DNA from: Holtermannia corniformis
Taxonomy: Eukaryota > Basidiomycota > Tremellomycetes > Holtermanniales
Reading direction: 5' to 3'
DNA length: 64,000 nucleotides
Assembly (NCBI GenBank): GCA_001599935.1
Contig: BCIJ01000042.1
Location: 58,302-122,301 of the forward strand
The position numbers and the translations under genes are program-made. Under the pieces are notes generated by a model. That model saw only the letters and a list, made by a program, of their open reading frames with translations, did not search any database and was not told the origin of the DNA. Positions 31,558 to 43,344 of this stretch are shown one piece after another (position 1 is the first letter of the stretch; each line of letters begins with the position of its first letter).

Positions 31558-33464
31558 ATGCTACCAATCCTTCTCAGGCGCACAATGTCAACTACAGCGT
31601 CGCGATCTAAGACCTACCAAGTTTGTGACACTCCGTTGTCGTGCATTCGAAGCTGCTCACTCTACCGCAGGAGGCAATTCGCCTGCTCAATGGCCTGCAA
31701 TCGAACGCAGCGACGCGAGTTTGGCTGTATCCAGAAGAAGACGTACTGACGCAATGCAGTATTGAAGCAATCCGCAAAGCTGGCGGTCGCACGAATGATT
31801 TTGCGATCCACGAAATGATCGATTATCTGCGCCGGATAGGTTATCAGGTACGGCCATCGTAAATTCGCGCCGTTTCGCACTCAAGCCTGGATAGCCTTCC
31901 GACCTTAATGCCCTCAACGTCGTTCACATCACTGGTACAAAGGGCAAGGGCTCGACTTCGGCATTCTGCGAGCGTATTATCCGTGGCCTCGTTGCTCCGC
32001 ACGGAGGCAGTGTGGGTCCGTGCTTTGTGCGTCAGTTGAGGCCTGTGCTGAATCTCTAGGTTTGTTCACATCTCCCCATCTGTGCGCCGTGCGCGAACGC
32101 ATACGTGTCAACGGCGAACCGTTGTCCGAAGAACTCTTTGCAAAGTTCTTCTTTGAGATCTGGGAGCGGCTGGAAGCTAACACCGACGTGCGTAAACTGT
32201 TGCTTGCTGATTCGGCGGACTGACCACACGTCGGCCACAGACCCTAACTCCCCATACCCCTATCTTTCCAATCTACTTCCGCCTGTTGACCCTGCTCTCT
32301 TTCCACGCCTTCCTCTCACTCAAAGTGTCCGCCACCGTCCTCGAGGTCGGCATCGGTGGACTGTATGACTCGACCAATATTGTGCCCCAGCCTATTGCGG
32401 CCGGTGTGACCAGTCTTGGTTTGGATCATCAAGTGGTGCTCGGCTACACCATTCAAGAGATTGCGCGGAATAAGGCAGGCATCTTCAAGAAAGACTGCCC
32501 TGCAGTGGTGGTGGAGCAAGAGATCCCGGGAGCAGGCGAGACGGTCGCTCAAGTGGCTAAAGAAGTACAGGTACGACGTTCTGCAAATCATATGGTGAAG
32601 CCTGATGTAGTGACAGCCATCATCATTTGCGGTAGTGCCGGTGTACCCAGAGTTGCAAACGCTTGAACTTGGTCTTCCAGGCGCTCACCAAAAGATCAAT
32701 GCCTCGCTCGCTGTCGCTCTGTCAAAAGAGTACTTTGCTTCCTTGCGCCTTCCATCCGAGTTCGCCTCCCTGCGCGACAGCGCCGCAGCAAAGTCGGTGC
32801 CCGACGCATTTATCCCTCACCTCGTCGCAACTCGCTGGCCGGGACGCTGTCAGACTGTTGCAGATCCCGCACCCGAGTACGCCGGAACGACATGGTACCT
32901 GGATGGCTCGCACACCACCGAAAGCTTGCGCTCATGCGGCGAGTGGGCTTTTGGCGAGAAGGGGTTCAGAGGAGATACGAAGCGGGTCTTGGTCTTCAAC
33001 TGCACCAACGGACGATCTGGCGATGAGCTACTTGGCGCGCTGTTGAAGGCCGGGGCTTCCACCGGTGGTTTGGCGAGCTTGCAACAGGCCGGTGAGACAT
33101 TCGACACCGTCATCTTCTGCACCAATGTCACGTATGTGGATGGCAACTTCAAAGGCGGTGAGTTGAAATTGTGACACCAGTATCCACTCCAATGCTCACT
33201 TACAACGCAGACCTCTCATCTGCATTGCTTGAGCCAGCTGAGATGTCGAAGCTGATCACACAAACCGAGCTCAAGCAGGCCTGGCTCCGACTGATCCCTA
33301 CATTCGCGCCTGACAGTATCAAGGTCGCCAACAGCATCCAACACGCCGTGCAACACGTTCGACAGTTGAAAACCCCCGAAGTCCTCGTTGCCGGCTCTTT
33401 GCACTTGGTCGGCGGCATGATCGAGGTTGCCGGTTTGGCAGATGTAGCACTCAAGATGGATTAG
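31558..33464 (+). CDS. Folylpolyglutamate synthase
   Basis: ATP-dependent ligase adding gamma-linked glutamates to folates, in cytosol and mitochondria (yeast Met7 family). Exon sequence: MSTTASRSKTYQ then EAIRLLNGLQSN, and DLNALNVVHITGTKGKGSTS with the P-loop GTKGKGS. It continues GLFTSPHLCAVRERIRVNGE, LEVGIGGLYDSTNIVPQPIA, LGLDHQVVLGYTIQEIARNK and AGIFKKDCPAVVV, all in family order. The C-terminal ligase domain includes YLDGSHTTESLRSCGEWAF and VLVFNCTNGRS. The outer ATG adds MLPILLRR ahead of MSTTASR, which looks like a mitochondrial presequence; the inner ATG at 31585 would give the cytosolic form. It ends ALKMD. The stop is 48 bp from the convergent ILV3 stop. Confidence 0.9.
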
Positions 33465-33512
33465 CTAGGTGGAACATAGGGTATGACATGAGATGTATAG
33501 GGTATAGATGGA

Positions 33513-36465
33513 CTAATCCGTGTACGCTCCGTGGCTTGCGTCGGCCACGTCTCTCGCGTATCTGAGTTACATCAGCTCGATGAATAACAATGCACCTAGA
33601 GTTAAGGGGAGTAGCGCACCTGTACAAGACACCCCGCGTGTACTTGAGCTCACGCGGCTTCCACAGCGCTCTTCGGCGCTCGAATTCCGCACCCGACAGC
33701 TCGACATCAATAGTCTTTGCCACTGCATCAATGTGGATCCTGACGGGCGTCAGCTTGTGCAACGACGACTACCTACAGCGTACAAGTCGCCATCCCTGAT
33801 GAGTGCAATCGGGCCACTAGAGAATATTAGCTGCACACAACTGGGGTAATCACACATACCCCCGGAAGGCCTCGGGCACAATATGGCCGACACAGAGCCC
33901 TGATGTTGCACCGGAGAAGCGACCTGATGGATCATGAGCGTACATCTGGTACAGTCGGGTTTAGCACAGACCATCGGTGATCAACTGTGAGCAGCGTAAG
34001 CGCCCAAACGATACAAGTCTTTGGAAGGACTTACCGCCGTACATTTGCCCATACCAGCTCCCTTCAATGCAGCAACTGGCGAATGCTGGGTTGAGTGTCA
34101 GCGCTGGGACAAGGGAGCGGCTCTTGCTCATACCATCTGCAGCGGGTGTCAGTCTACTCGTCAGTTGCACCCTGCTCAGTATTTACCTCAGGCATACCAG
34201 GTGCTACACGAGAGTCACCTCGTTAGCGCAAGACGGTGGTTATGAGCGCGCGTACCTCCTTGTGGCCCTCTGTACGTAATGACGACAACTGTGGTTCGTG
34301 TGAGCGCCTGGCTCCTGGATTGCAGAATATATACCTGTTCCGGGCTTAACCCGACCCTCGTCAAGCGCGACCAAAACCGCTTCATCCTATGCGCATTAAT
34401 CAGCTGTCGGTCGCGCTTGCACGCGAGAACGAACCGTTTCGAAAACCAGCGCTGGACCGCTGAACCTCTCGCCTTCCTTGCCCGTGATTTTCGCCACAGC
34501 ACCGCCTGGGGCGATATTGCCCTTGAGAATACAGAGGTGACCTGTCGGCTTGATCGGATTCTCCAGTGGCCGAATGATGTCTTGCTTGCTGAAGTCTAGT
34601 GGAGTGACGTGCTGCACATTCTCTGCTAGGGTCTTGCCAGTAACAGTCATTGCTCTGGGATCCGTCAGTGTGCAATCGTGATGATTAGATGACGTACGAG
34701 CCGTCAAGAAGATCAGAGTGATCGAGCAGATACTTGATGACTGCTGGAACACCGCCTAGGCGATGCAGATCGGGCTGGTAGACGGTCAGCTGACTGTCTG
34801 GCGTCGGTCAGACACGTACATATGTGTACTTGCCACTGGGCTTGAGGTTGCCGAGGTACGGAGAGCGATCTGCAATCTGCGCCAGAGATCATCAGGTTCG
34901 CGTGCGCGCATCACGGGCCAGCACTCACCTCCTGGAACTCTTCGAGCTTGAGGTCGACGTTAGCAGCGCGTGCCACTGCAGATTCGTCAGACTCTCGTCT
35001 GCCATACTGCAAGGTAATGCGACTCGCCAGCGAGAAGGTGTAGGACAGCATTCGTGGAGCCTGATACCATCAGTAGCAGCCCTGCCTGTATACTCGTGGC
35101 GCTAACCTCCCATAATGTTCATGACAGTGATTGCATTGACAAACGCGGCCTTGGTCATGATATCGTTTGGCTTGATGTCGTTTTCGAGAAGCTTACGCAT
35201 GTATGCGCCAGTCTGCGCGCATTCGCGTTGCTTCTCTGCGATGGAGTCAGGGTCACTTCGTCAATGGTCATATCACAACGACACACCGACTGATGCGGCA
35301 GGGTTTGACGCGCTGAATGGCAGCGACATGCCCATCACTTCAATACACGTTGCCACTACTCTCATCAGCGATAGTCGTCAACCTCCCGCGCGCGTACTTG
35401 AGTTGGCTGTGAACAGCCCTCCGCAAGATCCAACGCCCGGACATGATTCCTGCGCAAACTCAGTCTCCGCATCAGATCAAGGCGTCGCTTGACTGACCTC
35501 GACAAGATCGTCAAACACGCCTCGTTCGACGTGGCCACTTAGTACTCCGCCGAGAGCCTCCCAGGGGTCACCGACATTCAAATCGTCGCCGCGCTTCTTG
35601 CCCAAGAACTCGCAACTTCCGCTGTATGTGCCGGAAAGCATTGCTCCGCCGTAGACGATGATTGTAGGCCGGTTGTAGCGGGCTGCGGCGATCATGGCGC
35701 CTGGCATGTTCTTGTCTGTTTCAAGATGAGCTGTCAAGACAGGGTTGTCAAGTGGAGGCACATACCGCTGGTGGTCACACGGTCAGCCTTGACTCGAAAC
35801 TAAGGTGTGCTGACGAACCATCCCGGGATGAGAATCCCGCCATCATACTGGCTTGCGACGATTTGCTGCACAAGTCATCAGCTGCAGTGATGCAGCTTGC
35901 TAGCAGCACCTCACCATCTCCATACTGTCGGCAATCAAGTCCCGCGACGGCAGACTGAAGCTCATGTACTCTGTCAATTGGCTCAGGTTGTCACTGACAT
36001 GGTGCGTCAGTACATTGCGGCCAAGTAAAATTGCACACACCTAACGCCGACAGTGCCGCTCTGGAATCCATTGATGCCGCTGTCCCTCAGCGAATCCTTG
36101 CAGACTTTCCCCAGGCTATCGAGATGGACATTGCACGGGTTGCCTTCCCAAGCAACGGCGATGACGCCGATGTAGGGCTTCTTCTGATCTTCCTTGGACA
36201 AGCCTATGGCGTGCACTACAGACATCTCAGCTAGAGCTCGCGTTACAGCTGCCTGTGCCACGCACTAAAACTGCGCGCTCCACCGCGCTGGACATCTTCC
36301 GAGATGGGTGCAGAGTGCTTGTTGAGCTTTACCTGCCCCGGATACGAGGTCGTGCGGGGTACGGGGTGACTGTTGAATGCAACATGATTGGCCGTCAGCG
36401 CCTGAACCCACTCGTCCCTGCAACGGTACTGTGTGCACTCACATGTCGACTGTTCCTGCGGACAT
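33513..36465 (-). CDS. Dihydroxy-acid dehydratase (ILV3)
   Basis: Mitochondrial iron-sulfur enzyme, penultimate step of valine and isoleucine synthesis. Conserved exons: [12 protein letters not shown], then [53 protein letters not shown] and [15 protein letters not shown]. The C-terminus is very typical: [75 protein letters not shown], and the end SHGAYTD. The 5' end is provisional: ATG-TCC-GCA at the right edge with a very short intron is possible. The joint just before [18 protein letters not shown] does not resolve into a standard intron, so a splice I cannot place or a small indel exists there. Confidence 0.85.
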
Positions 36466-36767
36466 GGTTGTTGAGAGCAAGGCAGAGTTCGCGGAGAGGT
36501 CACTCGAGAAGGTATGCCGCCTTCCGATTGGAACACGGTCAAGGAAGGCTGCTGCGCGTCAGGCGTTGGTGAGCTGGGTACGGTCCGAAGTCCGTCAGGA
36601 AGCAGCACACCGGCATGCCCGGCACAGGCACAGCACGTGGACCTCACATTCTAGCGCGGAGGGCGTGCTTAAGGAAAATCCAGCGATCAGCGTGCGTGGG
36701 CGGGTCCCCGCATGCAAACTCTGGCGGGATCGGACGCCAGCATGCCAACGATGAAGCACCACCTAGC

Positions 36768-38756
36768 ATGGGTCACAAGCTGTTCCAAAGTGAGTCAATC
36801 AGCACTGAACATAATCAGAGCCGCTAACCACTCCAGTCGGCGATCCAGGCCCGTCCCTAACTGTGGCCAAACCGCGTACCATAAATTCAACATCGGAGGT
36901 TGAAAGCTGTTATGTCGGTGAAACGATCGCGCCACTCAATGATTATGCCATGGTCTGGGATGAGGTCAATTTGTCGAGCGTATTTGAATCATGTGCTGAA
37001 GTTGCGATAGGATTGTCTCAAGCCATCCCAACTCGAAGCGCAAGCGTCATGACAGCGCTTGGTGCCCGATCTAACCTCACCACAGATGGCGGCACGAGGG
37101 CGATCCAGTTGCTGACGCGGTAGTGCGCTTGCTGGACCTCAAACCTGGGCAGGATGGCTTGCAGAACTTACTCGACTACCTCAACAACATCCCAGAGACG
37201 GACCAGGCGCAGTGCGCGCGGGATTTTTGGCTGGAGGTGATTGTTGATATCTTGTTATCGCCTTGGATGCTGATCACGGCAGGTCGGTCAAGCGCCCCTG
37301 GATAGTATCACGGCGTTTCCAAAACATCGTCGAGGGGACTCTTTGCATCCCAAGGAGTCTTTACTCGAAGCGACGTCGCGAGACACCTTGCAGGATCCAA
37401 ACTATGAACCACCACCGACATTGGCCGAGGGTCAAGCGGTGTTCTGGCGTTACTCTGCAGGCGGGTTGACATCGTGTCTCTCACTGATACTAACACACGC
37501 CAGAGATCTTCTCAGCATTGCTGCATTTCTCCTTAGCCGGCGGATTCTCGGCAGTTCGCGTGCTCAGTGTGCTCCGCGAGACAAATTACTTGACAGGCGA
37601 CAACCGCGATTCGACTTATAGGAGACTCCTGGAAACGACACAATTTGTTCTCGACGCCATGGTATGTCTTCATCACAATCACTGCCAATGACGGTTAACG
37701 GGCAATAGAATGATATGACGCCCTTGACTGGTCAAGGATGGAAGTCGGCAATTCGAGTCCGACTTTTGCATTCGACTGTTCGTACTCGCATTGTCGACAA
37801 GCTCGGCGCAATGAATTCATACAAAGAGGAGGAAGATGGTATACCGATCAACCAGGAGTGCGTCCATCGAGCCGTATGCGTCCGTGTAGCTGATGAGCCG
37901 CCGGACAGAGATCTCATCGCCACATTGGGTTCCTTTGCTGTAGCCCCGCTTTGGTCCCTCCGGCGCTTAGGCATTCGACTTAGCAAGCGCGAGGAGGCAG
38001 CATACCTTGCGGCCTGGCGGCATATAGGGTGCGTACTGACATCATCGCAACCGAAAGCGAACTGACATCAGTAGCTACTACCTCGGTGTCTCCCCTGATC
38101 GTCTGCAGCGCTACTACGGCGACTCTCCTTCCGCGGTTTCAAGAGCGTCCAAGCTCTTCACTTGCACCATCTTGCACTTGTTCGCCGAACAGTCTGAATA
38201 TGCAGACTACCGACACTCGACTACTTACCGTGTACTCGCAGCTGTTGCAGACAGACCACCGCGCAACACACCTGTCGAGTTTCATCTCGCTACATCGCGT
38301 TTCCTCCTCGGTGAAGGGCTTGCCAAGCGCCTCGGCCTTCCTCCTTCCGCTTACAGCACCCTCTTTCGCATAAAGCTCGGCAACCTGATTCAGTGCAGTC
38401 TCATAGCATTCGGGAGAATTTGGCGCACCGGGTGGGAAGTGGAGCGCGTCAACATTACACGCATCCTTGTCTCGATGATCGTCGCGTGGCAACTGGGCGA
38501 GAGGAGGACACGATTCGTCAGCAAACCGCTTGGTCCAGACTTCCCTCTCAGCAATATCGGTGAGGGCAAGGACGATCCCGACTGGGAGGATGTGGATCCG
38601 ACGATCCCCATGGGACCGGAGGCAGGGAACAGGATCATCAGGAGATGGACATGGCTATTAGCAGAGATGGCGGCGGTCCTCGTTGGCGGTGGAGTTGTGG
38701 TCACCACTGCATCTTGGTATACTTGGGTTCACTTGAAGCGACGTTTGTATTTCTAA
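36768..38756 (+). CDS. mpaB/rubber-oxygenase-like (DUF2236) protein
   Basis: Putative heme-dependent oxygenase of the ER-bound mpaB / latex-clearing protein family. The start MGHKLFQ and a second exon GDPGPSLTVAKPRTINS lead to the hallmark WRHEGDPVADAVVRLLDL, then YLNNIPETDQAQCARDFWLE. Later exons give LTGQGWKSAIRVRLLHSTVR, GIPINQECVHR, LWSLRRLGIRLSKREEAAYL and AAWRHIG, then YYLGVSPDRLQRYYG. Near the C-terminus AEMAAVLVGGGVVVTTASWY is a membrane segment followed by HLKRRLYF. Substrate unknown. The exon between the N-terminus and the WRHEGDP block is uncertain. Confidence 0.75.
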
Positions 38757-38797
38757 ATCCATGTAGCCCATCTATGCCTACGCCCGTTTTCCTTGCC

Positions 38798-40320
38798 TCA
38801 GGACAGCTCAGCCAATGCGTCTTTCCACTGTTTTCCGACATCGTGTTTGTAGATCCAGTCCTTTTTCTCCTCGCCGAACTTGTTTGCCCTCTGTCGTGCG
38901 ATAACGTCGAACGAAGGCTTTTCTTCGACGACCGCTTCGGCTCTTGCTGATGCCACATCCAACACCTCGTACATCCGGTGGTAGTATGGGCTTCGCAGGC
39001 GATCTGTCAGCGCCACGGCGTCCTGCACAGCGTCCTTTTTGCCTTGACGGATGAATCGATCAAGCGCTTGTGCGAGTAGCCAGCCGTCCTCCATGGCGAA
39101 AGCGGCACCACTCCCGAAGGCACCAGTCAAAGGATGCGAGGCATCACCGACCAACAAGATGCGGTTTGTCGGGGATGAAATCGTATCGAGGCGCGGGCCA
39201 GCAAACGATGAGAATTCGCGCCAGTTGCCTTCGGCAACCGCTGCCAGCGCCTCACGGATCTCGGGTACATAATCCTGCATCGCCAAGCTTGACACAAAGC
39301 TGCATTTGTTAGCTCACCGTGAAGTGCGAGGTGACGCGCTCGTTTGTGGCGGGAATGCCCCAGCTGAACTTGGGTCCCTGGACCTGCGCTGGGTCTACGG
39401 GTCTCGTGTGAGTGTTTGCCAGCGCTGGGTATGCATCACTTACCCTCTACCGCATGGCAAGAGATCTCGTACTTATTTTCGCCGACCCGCGACCCATAGA
39501 AGTGTCCAGTAGGTCCATGCCACCACCCCGTCTCGTGCACGCGTTCGGGCAAGTCCTTTACGAACTCAAGTGGAATGACTGTACGCCAGATAGTGCGACC
39601 AGTATAAGCAATCTTGTGTTCTGGAAATACATGTTGGCGAACCGCCTGCCTGAGTTAATATCTCAGATGTCCTCGCCGCCGACAAACGCACCGATCGGAT
39701 GCCACCTGCGCCGACGACAAGATCGGCCGTCGCTTTGGTCCCATCCTCGAAGAACAAGTCAATCTCGTCATCGCGCTCCTCGATGCGCTTGAGACGTTTT
39801 TGCAACTGGATGATTCCTGGGCCAACGTGGGACAGCAGTGTCGACTGCAGTCTTGTACGCTGTGTGCGTATCGAAGGGAACCGTTCGCGTGCATCCTTTT
39901 TAGCATCAAAGTTGAGCTCCTCGCCGGTCAATGCATTGCTGCGGCATGTAAGTAGACCGTGCATCTTGACGGAGTGGGTACGGACAAATGGAAATGACCG
40001 GGCAGGATGTGATAGCTCTTGGAGTCGCGGAGGGTGTCACCGGCACCTAGCAAGTCCAAAACATGCCACGCATTGGTTTGAACGTTGATGCCCTAGCAAC
40101 AGTGTCAGCTGCACGGCAACAATGGTAGACGAGCGGCACTCACAGCTCCAACCTGAAAGTGATGTCAGTAAAGCGCTCTTACCATTCGGGGAGCTCAATA
40201 CATACCTCGCGTAATTCCCTTGCTTGCTCATAGATCTGCACTTGTACATCGAGCTTTAGCTCGGCTGGCGTCGTGTAGAGGGTGTTCCCGCCCACCCACG
40301 CCGGCAGACACGTGATGCAT
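38798..40320 (-). CDS. FAD-dependent monooxygenase (salicylate-hydroxylase type), possibly decayed
   Basis: Aromatic-ring hydroxylase-like flavoprotein. Recognisable parts: KLDVQVQIYEQARELRE (second Rossmann strand), TADLVVGAGGIRS, TIWRTVIPLEFVKDLPERVH, NKYEISCHAVEG, and the GD motif ILLVGDASHPLTGAFGSGAA. It ends KDALAELS. Two problems appear at the cofactor site. The expected N-terminal GxGxxG reads SAGVGG in one frame while the continuation NTLYTTPAELKLDV is in another, implying a frameshift or unseen splice near 40,290. In addition the conserved Asp of the GADG motif is Gly. It may be a pseudogene or carry a sequence error. The start ATG-CAT-CAC is tentative. Confidence 0.6.
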
Positions 40321-40748
40321 GACGCAGGACGTGGCTCCAACAGGCCATAAAGTACAACTTGTAGGCGACTGAAACGGAGCGCAGACAAAGAGGAGGAAGA
40401 AGGGGAGGATGGCGGGTGAGCCTTGAAGCTTGCAGCCGCCCTCGATGATGGCGAAAGACGATTGAGCCAATCTCGAAAGCCGTCCCTTTGGCGATTCTGG
40501 CGAAACTGCCAGAAATGCCAAAAGGCGGAGGCGGCTAGCAAGCTCCTCGCGCCTCGCTAACACATGCTCTCACCGTCCATCACTTCAGTTGAGCGAGCGC
40601 AATCGCTGTTGCTAGACCGCTGCTTCGTGTCATGACCATTTTGCATGACCCGACTGGGTTCTAGCTCACCCTGGACCGCCCCCAATGATGGCAACACGAA
40701 GCTTGGGTGTAGCACAATTTCACCACGTTACTACGACCCATCCTGGGT
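40321..40748. other. Intergenic, no gene recognised
   Basis: Upstream of the monooxygenase start. The minus-strand frame of its N-terminal exon is open for much of this stretch but is low-complexity Ser/Pro and shows no conservation I recognise. Confidence 0.4.
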
Positions 40749-41126
40749 TTGAACACTGGCGTGGAGTTGTTGCGACGGGTGGATATTCAACTGGAAACGG
40801 TAACACTGAGCGAGGTGGCAAAAGCTCAGCGAGAGGATATGCGTCTGCGAGACTACTTTGGATTGGTGTGTGGTCGGTGCGAGCACGCTCAATGTCAGAA
40901 GGCACCGCGATACGGATGGACGGCGCAGGGGGTAGTTGGCGATCGCGGGCGACCGCTGGCGATGGATCTTTCCCAGGTTCACCGGTTGCTGCAAGAGGCT
41001 CTTGGCGCCGCGGCACAGCGAGCAAAGACAGCCTATGACAAAAACCATCGTGACGGGCCAGATTATGTCGTGGGCGATCTAGTGCTCATTTCGACCAACC
41101 GGCAGCAGCAACCATGGGCAGGCTAG
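40749..41126 (+). mobile_element. Remnant of a Ty3/gypsy integrase C-terminal region
   Basis: An ORF whose second half reads SQVHRLLQEALGAAAQRAK, TAYDKNHRDGPDYVVGDLVL, ISTNR, the usual pattern after the integrase core (helix, then Y-x3-HR/GR, then VGDxVLLST). It stops right there, inside the start of LUC7, with no chromodomain or LTR. The first half is not collinear with integrase. It differs from the element at the right end of the window. Read as an old degenerate fragment. Confidence 0.5.
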
Positions 41127-42638
41127 CAGAGATCCAGAGAAAGGTCCTAGAGGTATATAGCTCACCCAAGCACCATCCACAGCTCACACCCTCAGCAAAT
41201 GATGGGCCCCGAAGCCATGGGCTACACCGTCGTAAACGTCGACTGGTGGTCGGAAAAGGTCTGCCGCAACTTTCTGTTTGGCACCTGTCCGCACTTGATC
41301 TTCACCAACACGGTGCGTCTGCTCGGTCAGCTGCTGCATCGACACAGCAGCAACGGCGTCCGTCTAACCCGCTCAGAAAATGGACCTCGGACCGTGCCCG
41401 AAAACGCACAGCGACCGCGTCCTCGTCCAGTTCAAAGCCGCGCGCGAAGCCAACCCGTCCGACCCCCGGTTCGCTCAATACGAGCAAGAGCACCAAAACG
41501 CAATCTACAGCTTTGTCGACGAGTGCGATCGCAAGATCCGCATGTCGCAGCGCAGGCTCGAAAAGACGCCAGAGGAAAACAAGAAGACGGTCGATTTGAT
41601 GAAGGAGGTCGGAGAGATTGAGCTTGCGATCCAGGGCGGGACAGAGGAGATTGAGCAGCTTGGTGTGTCGGGGCTGGCTTGCTGAGACGCTGGGCTGATG
41701 AGCATAGGCGAGGCGGGCAAGGTCGACGAGTCGATGGCGAAATTGGCAGCGGTCGATGCGCTCAAGACGCTCAAGCAGGAAAAAGAGGTCCGTCTGTCGG
41801 TGCCAGGCCACCGTCCACAACTGACGTCCCCAGCGCGAACTTCAAAACCTGACAGAAACAGCCGGTGCATCAGGCCACCAAAAGCTGCGCGTCTGCGAGA
41901 CGTGTGGCGCCTACCTGTCCATCCTCGATTCCGACCGTCGTCTAGCTGATCACTTTGGCGGCAAGGTGCGTGCGGGAGCACTCTCGGCAGTGCCACGTCT
42001 GCTGACAGTGGCCGCGCGTAGATGCACTTGGGCTACCACGAGCTCCGCAAACTCCTCGAGAAATTCCAAGAAGACCGACTGGCGGCGCGCAACGCCCCGC
42101 CGCCTCAACAGGCCCAACCACCGAGGCAGAACATCCCCCCGGTACCGCCCTTCAACGCGCCGACTGGGCCAGCTCCACACACACCACTCGACCACCCTCG
42201 TGTCCCGCCAGCAGAGGAACTGCCGCACGTCGGACACGGGATCAAGAGTGAGCGCGAGGCGGGCGAACTAGTTGAGGATCTGCATGGGAAACGGGACGAT
42301 CGGCGTTCGGATAGGGACCGAGAGAGGGAGAGGTATGAGGGGTGAGTACGCCTGGCGTGCGCAGAGCATCGAGCTGATGCGACACTATAGACGGAGTAGC
42401 AGACATGATGAGAGGGACCGTGGCGGCGATCGCGAGAGAGAACACCGTAGTGATCGTGAGCGATCAGATAGGGATAGGGATCGATACCGAGACCGCGACG
42501 GCGGCAGCGGCAGGGACAGGGAGGACAGGCATCGGGACCGGTCAGTGCTTTGCGTGGCCTGCCCGTCTGTCTTTTGACGAGACACTGATTCCTGACAGGA
42601 GAGAATCGAGATCCAAGAGTCCGTCGAGGCGGCGATGA
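41114..42638 (+). CDS. LUC7-like U1 snRNP-associated splicing factor
   Basis: U1 snRNP component that helps select 5' splice sites. Spliced N-terminus: MGRLAEIQRKVLE, then MMGPEAMGYTVVNVDWWSE, KVCRNFLFGTCPHLIFTNT with the first CCCH zinc finger, and KMDLGPCPKTHSDRV. A coiled coil follows (YEQEHQNAIYSFVDECDRKI), then KLRVCETCGAYLSILDSDRR and LADHFGGK, MHLGYHELRKLLEKF, the second (C2H2-type) finger. The tail is Pro-rich, then RS/RD/RE-rich, ending SKSPSRRR. Seven or so exons. The first ATG lies inside the last codons of a gypsy integrase remnant. Confidence 0.92.
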
Positions 42639-43344
42639 GCTCAGGCGTGGGGTGGCGGGGCAGTAGCGTACTGCACGCATGCATGTAGATACAATGTCAA
42701 GGGCCAGAGCAACGCAGCAACAGCACATAAGAGGAGCTCTTTCTGGTACGTTGCGTCGTCTGCGCGGCTGCAGAAGCCTTGTGGTTCGAGGCAAGGCGTC
42801 TAGTGCAGCCGTGCGGGTAGGGCTTCGGTCTCCGGGTTTGATTGAACAGACTCAGCCTGTCCTATTATTTCGCCAAACCGGGACTGGCCGCCGATGTCCG
42901 TTTGTATGGCCTTGCCAGCCTTTTTGGCTTTGGCTCAGGTTTGAAGTTCGGCGAGATAACAGGACTGGGCCGCCCGCCCGCCACAGAGTCCTGATAGCCG
43001 ATGCTGTCGTGCACCATCTCAGTCCGGCGAAGTTGAGCTCTTCCTCTTTGAGACTGGCTTAGGCATGCTGATCTAATCGGCTCAAAACATGTTGTGATCT
43101 GGGTACAGGGCCTCGCTTTGATGAAGGAAGATAATAAGATGCATTGATGGCGATGCCACGATAAGCGGCGTGGTCTTTGCGACATTTCGTGACTCTACAA
43201 AATGGACAGGATGAACGAGAATAGGACTCTTGCTCGTAGAATGGCTCAAATTTCTCTGTGCTTGGGGGGGGCAGCTCGTGCGTCGACGGTAGAGCAGGCG
43301 CAGCGTGCAGCAACAGAGGCGTTTTGATCTGGATTGACGCGGGA
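42639..43344. other. Intergenic, convergent 3' regions
   Basis: About 700 bp between the 3' ends of LUC7 and the minus-strand hypothetical gene. ORFs on both strands lack recognisable motifs. A run of eight G lies near 43,265. No gene called. Confidence 0.4.

Noticed and set aside
40179..40541. N-terminal extension of the monooxygenase through a Ser/Pro-rich frame
   Set aside because: No conservation expected there and no convincing start; the family begins just before the Rossmann motif.
42865..43185. 106-codon minus-strand ORF after LUC7
   Set aside because: Low-complexity basic composition, no recognisable motif and no conserved splice context.
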